Assembly: GCA_013791995.1 (NCBI GenBank)
Contig: VMSS01000075.1
Coordinates: 1 to 35,029 of the forward strand
Direction: 5' to 3'
From: Desulfurivibrio sp.
GTDB taxonomy: Bacteria; Desulfobacterota; Desulfobulbia; Desulfobulbales; Desulfurivibrionaceae
DNA: 35,029 nt
In this document: piece after piece, positions 9,729-17,785 of the stretch
How the letters are laid out: the number at the start of each line of letters is the position of its first letter
Position numbering within the stretch: the stretch's first letter is position 1
The notes under the pieces: model-generated
Seen by the model: only the letters and a program-made list of their open reading frames with translations
Databases searched by the model: none
Told to the model about the DNA's origin: nothing
Position numbers and translations under genes: made by a program

Positions 9729-9968
9729 GGTAACTACCCTGCAGCGCCGCATCTGCTTTGTTATCGGCCTGCTCACATAGGCTGGCTATAGCTCGCAGGT
9801 CTCTTTCGCGCATCTACGGCACTGCAGGGCAGTTACCGTTGCATAATTTGCGTTCCTTCCCAGAGGCCTGTTCGCAGGTAAGCGACCACGGGAGACTCCG
9901 AAACACAAGGTATGCGAGCAGGCCGATGACAGCTAAGCGAACACAGTGAGACTGCGAGCAGATGCGGC
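9729..9968. repeat. Composite intergenic element with two interleaved inverted repeats
   Basis: IR1: 9729-9749 vs 9817-9837 (19/21 matches). IR2: 9746-9757 vs 9957-9968 (12/12) and 9763-9779 vs 9911-9927 (16/17). Arm order is IR1L-IR2L-IR1R-IR2R. Confidence 0.75.
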
Positions 9969-9981
9969 CTCCTGTGATCGC

Positions 9982-10803
9982 TTACACGCTCAGACGCATG
10001 CTGATGTCCATGGCCCTGGCCGAATGGGTGAGCGCTCCCACGGAAATGAGATCAACCCCGGTTTCAGCTATCTCCCGGACATTGGCCAGATTCACCCCGC
10101 CGGAAGCCTCTACTAAGGCCCGTTTTCTAATCAGAGCGACGGCCTGACACATCAAGGTCGGGGCCATATTGTCGAGCATGATGATCTCAACCCCGCAGGC
10201 CAGGCATTCCTCAACCTGGGCAAGATTTTCTGTCTCAACCTCGATTTTCAGGGTATGGGGTGCCTTGTCCCGGAGGGTTTGCACCGCCTTGGTGATGGAA
10301 CCGCAAGCCGCGATATGGTTATCTTTAAGCAGAATGCCGTCGGCCAGACTGAACCGGTGATTGTATCCCCCACCGACCCGAACCGAGTATTTTTCAATAG
10401 CCCTGAGTCCGGGCGTGGTCTTGCGGGTATCGATGATCCTGACCGGCAACCCCTCGACCTGATGCACAAAAGCGGCAGTCAGGGTAGCGATGCCGCTCAT
10501 TCGCTGCACCAGATTAAGCGCCACACGCTCAGCGCTGAGCAGGTCCCGCACCGGACCCTGTGCAGAAAAAATACGCTCGCCGGAATGGACCGTTTCACCG
10601 TCTTTTTTTAAAGATACACAGGTAATTTGGGGGTTACGCGTCGTAAAGACAAGAGGGGCGATATCGTTGATTCCGGCCACCACAAAATCTTCCTTGGCGA
10701 CAAATACCGCCTGGCCTTCCTGATCCGACGGAAAAACCGAATCAGTGGTGATGTCGCCCAGCCCGATATCTTCCTCAAGAAACAGCTGCAGCTGCCTTGC
10801 CAT
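9982..10803 (-). CDS. nadC: Nicotinate-nucleotide diphosphorylase (carboxylating) / quinolinate phosphoribosyltransferase
   Basis: EDIGLGDITTDSVF, RIIDTRKTTPGLRAIEKYSVRVGGGYNHRFSLADGILLKDNHI, KIEVETENLAQVEE, EASGGVNLANVREIAETGVDLISVGALTHS. Confidence 0.96.
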   Translation of the reverse strand: MARQLQLFLEEDIGLGDITTDSVFPSDQEGQAVFVAKEDFVVAGINDIAPLVFTTRNPQITCVSLKKDGETVHSGERIFSAQGPVRDLLSAERVALNLVQRMSGIATLTAAFVHQVEGLPVRIIDTRKTTPGLRAIEKYSVRVGGGYNHRFSLADGILLKDNHIAACGSITKAVQTLRDKAPHTLKIEVETENLAQVEECLACGVEIIMLDNMAPTLMCQAVALIRKRALVEASGGVNLANVREIAETGVDLISVGALTHSARAMDISMRLSV

Positions 10804-10997
10804 CTGTCAATCCATACCCTCTCCCGAACTGCCGTTTGTTTCAATTTTCGAAAAACACTTGTTATCTGCCCGTTGTACCCTATGTCAAGAAGAAAGGGGA
10901 GGGCTCCCGGAAGAAATGGCGTATCACGGTCATTTCAATGTTTTCTGGCATATTGGCCATCCCTATGGTACAGAGAGAGTCTGCGTGAGTAAAGTCA

Positions 10998-11225
10998 ATG
11001 ACTTCGGGAGGTTGGATGCTGAGTTTTTCCGTACTCAATATTTTTCTGCTGAACGGCTATTCGCTATTTCCGGCCCGATTCAACCTGATTGTCGCCAATC
11101 TCGCCGTTTTCGGCAACATGCTCGGGTCCTGCATCGGCTCCCATGTTACGGTTGCCAAAGGCAATGCCTTTATCCAAAAAATCATGGTGGACATGGTATT
11201 CTGTCCGCCATCCTGCTCATGCTGA
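10998..11225 (+). pseudogene. Remnant of TauE/SafE-like membrane permease (C-terminal fragment, frame-disrupted)
   Basis: Frame 10998 encodes FLLNGYSLFPARFNLIVANLAVFGNMLGSCIGSHVTVAKGNAFIQKIMVDMVF, resembling the C-terminus of TauE/SafE permeases; a more hydrophobic end (LSAILLMLKQ) continues in another frame, suggesting a frameshift. No N-terminal part found. Confidence 0.45.
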
Positions 11226-11233
11226 AACAAACC

Positions 11234-12490
11234 ATGTTTACCTTTCTTCACGCCGCTGATATCCATCTCGACAGCCCATTGCGCGGTCTGGAAGGCTATG
11301 CCGACGCCCCGGTTGATCAAATCCGTCAGGCAACGAGAAGAGCCTTTGACAACCTGATCGATCTGGCCATCGAAGAACAGGTCGCCTTTGTCCTCCTGGC
11401 TGGCGATATTTACGACGGAGACTGGAAGGACTACAATACTGGGCTTTTTTTCATCGATCGGATTTCCCGCCTGCGCAAAGCAGACATCCAGGTGTTCATG
11501 GTCTCGGGAAACCATGACGCGGCAAGCCAGATCAGCAAATCTCTGCACTTGCCGGACAACGTCCACCTGTTTTCCGCAAAGCATTCTGAAACCATTACCC
11601 TTGAAGCATTAGAGGTTGCCATACACGGCCAAAGCTACCATACCCGAGCATTGACCGATAATATTGCCAAAAATTATCCCCACGCCCTTCCGCATTATCT
11701 GAACATCGGTTTGCTCCACACTTCACTCACCGGCAGACAGGAGCACGAACCCTATGCTCCGTGCTCCCTCGATGATCTCCGCACAAAAGGGTATGATTAC
11801 TGGGCTCTTGGTCACATTCACAAGCGGGAGGATGTCGCGCAGGCTCCCTGGATCGTTTTCCCAGGCAATATTCAGGGCAGGCATATCCATGAGGCAGGTG
11901 CAAAAGGGGCCACCCTGGTTCGGGTGGATGATGCACAGATCACCACAGTCGAACACCGCGACCTGGATGTGCTGCGTTGGTCTCTGTGCCAAGTTGACCT
12001 GACGAATTGCGCTACTTTGGATCTGGCCATTGATGTGATCCGACAGGCCATGGAGGCGGAACAGGCGCACGCCGAGAGAAGGCCACTGGCTCTCCGGTTG
12101 CAATTGGCAGGGAAAAGCCCGCTCCATGCCGAACTTCACCGGAAATCCGCAATCCTGACTGAGGAATTCCGCAGTCTGGCCGTGGGGCTCGGCGACATCT
12201 GGCTTGAAAAAGTGCTGTTCGCCACCCAACGTCCCGTGACGCTTGGGGAAACCCTTGGCACGGAAACACCCATGGCGGATCTGGTTCGCGCCATTGACCG
12301 CCTGGACTTTGAACCAACAGCGCTCATGGAACTTGTGCCGGAGATTGGGGTGCTCCAGAGCAAGTTGCCGCCTGAACTACAGCATGAATCCGGCCTGATT
12401 TCCGTATCACCGACCGACATGAGCACGCTCTGCGAAGATATAAAGGAAATGCTCATCGCCAGGCTGCTTGGCCAGGAGGGGGGGGAATGA
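11234..12490 (+). CDS. Metallophosphoesterase, SbcD/YhaO-like DNA repair nuclease
   Basis: MFTFLHAADIHLDSPLRG, LLAGDIYDGDW, VSGNHDA, LLHTSLTG, ALGHIHKRE. The upstream part of ORF 10745-11233 lacks SbcD-like sequence, so the start is set to 11234. Confidence 0.88.
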   Translation: MFTFLHAADIHLDSPLRGLEGYADAPVDQIRQATRRAFDNLIDLAIEEQVAFVLLAGDIYDGDWKDYNTGLFFIDRISRLRKADIQVFMVSGNHDAASQISKSLHLPDNVHLFSAKHSETITLEALEVAIHGQSYHTRALTDNIAKNYPHALPHYLNIGLLHTSLTGRQEHEPYAPCSLDDLRTKGYDYWALGHIHKREDVAQAPWIVFPGNIQGRHIHEAGAKGATLVRVDDAQITTVEHRDLDVLRWSLCQVDLTNCATLDLAIDVIRQAMEAEQAHAERRPLALRLQLAGKSPLHAELHRKSAILTEEFRSLAVGLGDIWLEKVLFATQRPVTLGETLGTETPMADLVRAIDRLDFEPTALMELVPEIGVLQSKLPPELQHESGLISVSPTDMSTLCEDIKEMLIARLLGQEGGE

Positions 12491-15400
12491 GGATAACCAG
12501 GCTCGAGCTCAAGGCCTTTGGTCCTTTTACCGGACGCACCCTGCATCTGGGACCCGGCCTGCACATTATCCATGGACCAAACGAGGCCGGAAAAAGCAGC
12601 ACCCTCAGGGCGCTCAAGGCCTGGCTCTTCGGTTTCCCGGAGAGAACCCACGATAATTTCCTTCATGCCAACGATCAATTATCAGTTGGCGGAACCCTTC
12701 AGACAGATGATGGCCGGGAACTTACCTTTTACCGACGCAAAAAAAGAAAAGCCGACATCCTCGATCTGGAGGGGAATCCGCTCGAAGCAGCAATGCTCGC
12801 ATCTTTTCTGCCCATTTCCGAGCAGGGTATTTTTGAATCGCTCTATGGCCTGAGCCACGAGGATCTTATCAGGGGCGGGGAGGATATTCTGGCCCAGAAA
12901 GGCGAGGTTGGTCAGGCCCTGTTTTCTGCAGGCACTGGAATTTCTTCTCTCCGCGGGGTTCTCGCCGGACTTGAGAGTGAAGCGGATGCCTTGTTTAAAC
13001 CTCGCGGGGCAAAGCAGGAGATCAATGAATGCCTGACCGCCTACCGGGAAACCCAACGAATCGTTCGAGAGGCCTCCCTTTCCAGCAGGGAATGGAACGA
13101 ACTCAACAATGGATTGGCTGAAGCACAGGAAGCCCTGCAGGGTATCGAGGCCCGACACGGCGAAAAAGAAAGGCAACGTCGGCAACTGGAACGAATCCGG
13201 CAACTGTTTCCCCAGCTTGCCCTCCGCAATGCGCTGAGGCTGCAACTTGACGAGTTGGGTGAGGTTGTGGTGGTGCCTGATGATTTTCCTTCCAGACGCC
13301 AGGAAGTTGAAAGAGCGATTCATTCCCTGAATCATAAGGAAATAGCCCTTGCCGCAAAACTTTCTGAAATGCAGGAAAAAATGGCGACGGTTTCTTCCTG
13401 TCAGCCGGTTCTCAATGCGGAAGATGCCATTGAGGAACTTCACCAGCGATTGGGGGAATACAAAAAGGGCAGGGAAGATCGACCACGCCTTGAAGGCATG
13501 CGGATCAGCAACAAAGTTGAGGCCGCAGATTTCCTCAAACTGGTACGTCAGGATATCTCTTTGGAGCAGGTGGAGACTCTCCGGGCTGTTTCCGGGCGAA
13601 GAAAAATCACCGGACATCTCGCGGCGCGGCACGAGGGCTTGCAACAAGGACTTGCCCAAACCGAAAAACGACTGCTTGAGATTGGCGGAGAGCTGACCCG
13701 AATCAACAGGGTTCTGGCCGAATTGCCTCCGCCCAAGAACACGGCAGGACTGCACCAATCCCTGCGGATTGCTCAAAAAGCCGGGGAACTCGATGCGGAT
13801 CTGGCGGACAGGTCAAGGATTGTCGATGAAAAAAGACGAAACTGCCTTCTGGAAATACAACGTCTTGGCCTATGGTCCGGCAGCCTTGAAGAGCTGCTTG
13901 CTTTACCCCTGCCCCAACAGGAAACGGTTCGAAAATACCAGGCCATTTTTAATGAACATGGAATGCGAGAGAGAACCCTCCTGCAGGAAAGGGACCGGCT
14001 GCTTAAAAGATCAGCCGAGGTTCAAGCCGGCATTCAACTGTTTGAAAAATCGGGAAGCACACCCACGGAAGAAGAGCTGGTCCTGATCCGGAGCCAACGC
14101 GACAGGGGGTGGGAACTTCTCCGCCGACAGTGGCTCGGTGGTGAAGACCTCGCCGGTGAGGATCGCGCATTCGGGGAAGACCTGCCTCTGCCGGAGGCCT
14201 ATGAAAAAAAGGTGGCTCTGGCCGATACGGTGGCAGACCGCCTCTGCCATGAGGCAGACAGGGTTCAGGCCTTCGCGGCATTACAATCCGAGCAACAGAG
14301 TTTGGAAGGGTCTCTTGCCGAGCTGGAAAACGAAGCGACCAAAAACACTCTTGCCTTGACCGCCACGGACACAGAATGGCGTATAATTTGGAAGCCCTGC
14401 GCAATCACCCCGCTTTCCCCGATCGAGATGCTGGCTTGGCTCAACGGAGCGACAGCACTCAGAAACAGCGCGAATGAACTGCTGGCAAACGAACGCGAAC
14501 TCGTCCGAAAAAAATCGGACAGGGAGACAATCAAATCGGCCTTGCTACGCGAACTCATCGGTCTTGCGGAACATAATCCGCCTGAAACAACTGAGCTTGA
14601 GCCGCTCCTGCTCCGAAGTGAGGCTGCCTGGGAGAGATTAACAGCTTTAGAAGACAAGCGGCAGAAGCTTATTGAAAAAAAATCCTCCCTGGAAGGAGAA
14701 CTTTCCCAGGCAGAAAACGAAAAAAAACGGTTCACGGAAGAATTTCGTCTCTGGCGCCTGGAATGGCAGGATGTGGTAGGCCCTCTTGGGGGCGACCGGC
14801 AGATCCACCCTGCCGAAGCCGGGGATGTGCTGGACAATCTCAGCAACTGTTTTGCCAGGCTGAAAGAGGTTGATGATCTCCGCAAACGGATTGACGGCAT
14901 TGATCGTGACACCAAAAAATTTAAGGATTCTGCCCTGAGCCTGGCTCAAAAAATCGCTCCCACGCTCATCGAGCAACCGGCCGGACAGATCGTGGCCCAA
15001 CTCAAGATCATGCTCAATCAGGCCAGAAATGACAGGACCCTCCACGCCAGATATGCTCAGGAAATAGAAGAAACCAAAGAAGAAACGCGCAAGCTGGCGG
15101 GAGAAAGAATTCTCGCTCAACACCAGATGGAAGAACTCTGTCGCCTGGCCGGAAAGGTTTCTCCTGAGGACCTTGAAAATGCGGAAAAGCGCTCGTCTCA
15201 ATATCGGAGCCTGGCGGACCGCCTTGCACAAACCGAAAAAATCCTGATCGAAGGCGCGGGCGGCCTTCCTCTTGTCGAACTGGAAACCCAGGCAGCAAAG
15301 ATCGACCCGGACGATCTTCCCGGGGGAATCGCACATCTGTCCCAGGAAATAGAGCAGACACTGGCTCCGGAAAGCAAGCGGCTTTCCGAACTCGTTGGAG

Positions 15401-15987
15401 AAAAGAGAAACCAACTCCGGCAAATGGATGGCAATGCCAAGGCTGCCGAGGCGGCGGAGCAGGGTGCAAGGCTGCTGGCCAAACTCCGACGATTGACGGA
15501 CCGCTACATAGAGCTCAAGGTGGCAGGGCACGTATTGAAAAGCGAAATCGAGCGTTTTCGCAGCGAAAACCAGACCCCGGTTCTGGCCATCACCTCCCGC
15601 TACTTCAAAGAGCTTACCCTCGGCTCCTTTGCCGGATTGCTAACCGATGAAAATGATCAGGGCGAAGCGGTGTTGGTGGGGATACGGTCAGACAGTACCA
15701 GGGTTTTAGTGGAACGAATGAGTTCCGGCACAAGGGACCAACTCTACCTTGCATTACGTCTGGCCTCCCTGGAATACCGTCTTACAGGCCACGAGCCCAT
15801 GCCCTTTATTCTTGATGATATTCTGGTGAATGCTGACGATGCCCGTTCCCGTGCCGCCCTGAAGATCTTGGGCGAACTGGCCGCCAGAACCCAGGTCATC
15901 CTGTTTACCCATCATCGACGGATCGTTGATGAAGCACAAGAGCTTGCCACAACATCCGGCCTCCAGGTGCATGAGTTGGGTGCATAA
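12487..15987 (+). CDS. SbcC/YhaN-like AAA ATPase with long coiled coil
   Basis: Walker A IHGPNEAGKSSTLRALKAWLFGFPERTHDNFLH; ABC-like signature MSSGTRDQLYLALRLA; Walker B PFILDDILVNADDARS; ATGA overlap with the SbcD-like gene. Confidence 0.9.
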   Translation: MRITRLELKAFGPFTGRTLHLGPGLHIIHGPNEAGKSSTLRALKAWLFGFPERTHDNFLHANDQLSVGGTLQTDDGRELTFYRRKKRKADILDLEGNPLEAAMLASFLPISEQGIFESLYGLSHEDLIRGGEDILAQKGEVGQALFSAGTGISSLRGVLAGLESEADALFKPRGAKQEINECLTAYRETQRIVREASLSSREWNELNNGLAEAQEALQGIEARHGEKERQRRQLERIRQLFPQLALRNALRLQLDELGEVVVVPDDFPSRRQEVERAIHSLNHKEIALAAKLSEMQEKMATVSSCQPVLNAEDAIEELHQRLGEYKKGREDRPRLEGMRISNKVEAADFLKLVRQDISLEQVETLRAVSGRRKITGHLAARHEGLQQGLAQTEKRLLEIGGELTRINRVLAELPPPKNTAGLHQSLRIAQKAGELDADLADRSRIVDEKRRNCLLEIQRLGLWSGSLEELLALPLPQQETVRKYQAIFNEHGMRERTLLQERDRLLKRSAEVQAGIQLFEKSGSTPTEEELVLIRSQRDRGWELLRRQWLGGEDLAGEDRAFGEDLPLPEAYEKKVALADTVADRLCHEADRVQAFAALQSEQQSLEGSLAELENEATKNTLALTATDTEWRIIWKPCAITPLSPIEMLAWLNGATALRNSANELLANERELVRKKSDRETIKSALLRELIGLAEHNPPETTELEPLLLRSEAAWERLTALEDKRQKLIEKKSSLEGELSQAENEKKRFTEEFRLWRLEWQDVVGPLGGDRQIHPAEAGDVLDNLSNCFARLKEVDDLRKRIDGIDRDTKKFKDSALSLAQKIAPTLIEQPAGQIVAQLKIMLNQARNDRTLHARYAQEIEETKEETRKLAGERILAQHQMEELCRLAGKVSPEDLENAEKRSSQYRSLADRLAQTEKILIEGAGGLPLVELETQAAKIDPDDLPGGIAHLSQEIEQTLAPESKRLSELVGEKRNQLRQMDGNAKAAEAAEQGARLLAKLRRLTDRYIELKVAGHVLKSEIERFRSENQTPVLAITSRYFKELTLGSFAGLLTDENDQGEAVLVGIRSDSTRVLVERMSSGTRDQLYLALRLASLEYRLTGHEPMPFILDDILVNADDARSRAALKILGELAARTQVILFTHHRRIVDEAQELATTSGLQVHELGA

Positions 15988-16060
15988 CGAAAGCATTCAT
16001 TTTTCAGGAACTTTTGTCCTCCCGCGCGTGTCAAAGAAGCGTGGAAGGATGATATTAATC

Positions 16061-16089
16061 TTGACGTATACGTTAGTGATCCGTAGCTT
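16061..16089 (+). promoter_or_regulatory. Putative sigma70-type promoter upstream of the TPR gene
   Basis: TTGACG (16061-16066), 17 nt spacer, TAGCTT (16084-16089). Confidence 0.35.
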
Positions 16090-16147
16090 GTAACAATTCG
16101 CTCCCGTCGTATCAGCCAAACCAAACAAAGGAAGGAGACTTCAGGAC

Positions 16148-16771
16148 ATGGCCCCACAAACAGAGCAATCTTCAGCAGGTGTTTTTAAAAAGGAAACCGT
16201 GTTTGTCATCGGCCTCTGCTGCCTGATCATCGGCTTTCTCTCCGGGATCGTCTTCAGCGTTTACAAAACTCCGGCAGGCTCTGGACCGGCCAAGGTTGCC
16301 GCAAACCAGCCGCAGCCCCAGGCCGGTCAACTCACTGCCGAACAGGCCCAACAGCTGTTACAGCTTGAACTTGAGGTGCAGAAAAACCCTGGAAACATCG
16401 AGGCCTGGACCACCCTTGGGCACCTGTACTTTGACTCCGATCAGGCGGAAAAAGCAATCAACGCCTACAGCAAATCCCTGAGCCTGGCCCCGAATAATGC
16501 CGATGTGCTCACCGACCTCGGAGTCATGTACCGTCGGGCGGGAAATTTCCAGCAGGCCATCGCTTCTTTCGACCAGGCGGTTCAAGCAAACAGCAAACAT
16601 GAAACAGCCCGGTTCAACAAGGGAGTCGTCATGCTTTATGACCTCAAAGATCAGTCGGGAGCCATTGCCGCCTGGCAGGGATTGGTCAACCTCAACCCCA
16701 TGGCCACAGCGCCCAACGGTCAATTGGTCAGCGAAATTCTCAAGGAAATACAGGACAAAAAGATGAACTGA
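16148..16771 (+). CDS. Membrane-anchored tetratricopeptide repeat protein
   Basis: N-terminal TM segment VFVIGLCCLIIGFLSGIVFSVY then TPR units (AWTTLGHLYFDSDQAEKAINAYSKSLSLAPNNADVLTDLGVMYRRAGNFQQAIASFDQAV). Confidence 0.85.
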   Translation: MAPQTEQSSAGVFKKETVFVIGLCCLIIGFLSGIVFSVYKTPAGSGPAKVAANQPQPQAGQLTAEQAQQLLQLELEVQKNPGNIEAWTTLGHLYFDSDQAEKAINAYSKSLSLAPNNADVLTDLGVMYRRAGNFQQAIASFDQAVQANSKHETARFNKGVVMLYDLKDQSGAIAAWQGLVNLNPMATAPNGQLVSEILKEIQDKKMN

Positions 16772-16774
16772 TCA

Positions 16775-16813
16775 TTTTTTTCCATGTCCACGAGCGTGGG
16801 CATGGAAAAAAAA
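16775..16813. terminator. Rho-independent terminator (symmetrical, potentially bidirectional)
   Basis: TTTTTTTCCATG-TCCACGAGCGTGGG-CATGGAAAAAAAA immediately after the TPR gene. Confidence 0.8.
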
Positions 16814-16816
16814 TCT

Positions 16817-16845
16817 TTGACATCAACGTGTTACACGAATATCTT
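16817..16845 (+). promoter_or_regulatory. Putative sigma70-type promoter upstream of the PilZ gene
   Basis: TTGACA (16817-16822), 17 nt spacer, TATCTT (16840-16845), directly after the terminator. Confidence 0.5.
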
Positions 16846-16859
16846 ATAAATAGATTTTC

Positions 16860-17357
16860 ATGGAGGAACAGGCTGCATCACACGGCATAGGGGAGAATTC
16901 CCCTCTGGGGCGAATCCGAATGGGTCAAGATCATCGGCGGGCGAAACGATTCAACGTTAGAATGGCAGTCACGCTCATTCTGCACGACACAAAAAACAGG
17001 CTGAATCTTGCCGACCCTGTGCCGGGAGACCTTGTGGACATCTCGCTTTACGGAGCCCGTTTGTCCGTTTCCCACATCCGTACGGGCAACTGCCATCTTT
17101 TTTATGCCTGTAACGATGACCCGGCCAAGGTCATCAATCTCGAAGTCATCGACAGTGAAGAGGGCGACAGGCTTGTTATTCCCGCCCATCCTGTCTGGTT
17201 CGACCATGTTCTTTCCGAACCAACCAAGCATTTTGAAATCGGCTTGGAATTTCTTGACCTCCCCGAAGACCCGAACATTGCAAGACTGCATGCATTTCTT
17301 GCCCTGCAGCCCTCATTGGAAGACAGCTGGCTGAAAAGACTTTTCCGACTCGGCTAG
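16860..17357 (+). CDS. PilZ domain-containing protein
   Basis: DHRRAKRFNVRMAVTLIL (RxxxR-like c-di-GMP switch), LVDISLYGARLSV (DxSxxG), HFEIGLEFLDLPED. Real start may be the internal ATG at 16920. Confidence 0.75.
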   Translation: MEEQAASHGIGENSPLGRIRMGQDHRRAKRFNVRMAVTLILHDTKNRLNLADPVPGDLVDISLYGARLSVSHIRTGNCHLFYACNDDPAKVINLEVIDSEEGDRLVIPAHPVWFDHVLSEPTKHFEIGLEFLDLPEDPNIARLHAFLALQPSLEDSWLKRLFRLG

Positions 17358-17695
17358 GGAATGGATTTTCGCAGATTGTGCACTTCCGGCAATCGCTTTC
17401 GCAGTTTCTTCATCTCGGGATCCTTGTCCAGCCACGGACCAACTAATCCGAGCATGGCCCGACCTTGCTCGTGGCATGCGTCGTTTAACCGGTAAATAAT
17501 CCAGTTCCCCTCCTTGCGGAAAGAAACAAGATCGGCATCTTCAAGGAGGCGAAGATGCTTCGATACAGTAGGCTGGGCCACACCAAGAAGCGCAGTCAGT
17601 TCACAGACGCACAGTTCCCTCACCCCCAGCATCGAAATGATCTTGACCCGATTCGGGTCAGACAGCGCCTTCATGAGTCGGACAAATTCCTTCAT
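17354..17695 (-). CDS. ArsR/SmtB-family transcriptional regulator
   Basis: FVRLMKALSDPNRVKIISMLGVRELCVCELTALLGVAQPTVSKHLRLLEDADLVSFRKEGNWIIYRLN, including the ELCVCEL metal-site motif. Confidence 0.93.
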   Translation of the reverse strand: MKEFVRLMKALSDPNRVKIISMLGVRELCVCELTALLGVAQPTVSKHLRLLEDADLVSFRKEGNWIIYRLNDACHEQGRAMLGLVGPWLDKDPEMKKLRKRLPEVHNLRKSIP

Positions 17696-17785
17696 GGGTT
17701 CTCCATATCGGTAGAGAGCGATACCGCATTATAAATCATCCCGAAACAAAGGGTTTCTTGTCCGTCGCGGTCGCCATTGTTTTGA

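Noticed and set aside
9758-9949. 63 aa ORF in the gmhA-nadC spacer
   Set aside because: Lies wholly within the inverted-repeat element; no protein-like features.
10745-11233. N-terminal extension of the 581 aa SbcD-like ORF
   Set aside because: Starts inside nadC on the opposite strand and lacks SbcD-like sequence until MFTFLHAADIH at 11234.
12682-13776. 364 aa minus-strand ORF inside the YhaN-like gene
   Set aside because: Antisense to a strong coding sequence with Walker motifs; no recognisable domain.
14647-15531. 294 aa minus-strand ORF inside the YhaN-like gene
   Set aside because: Antisense shadow ORF; no recognisable domain.
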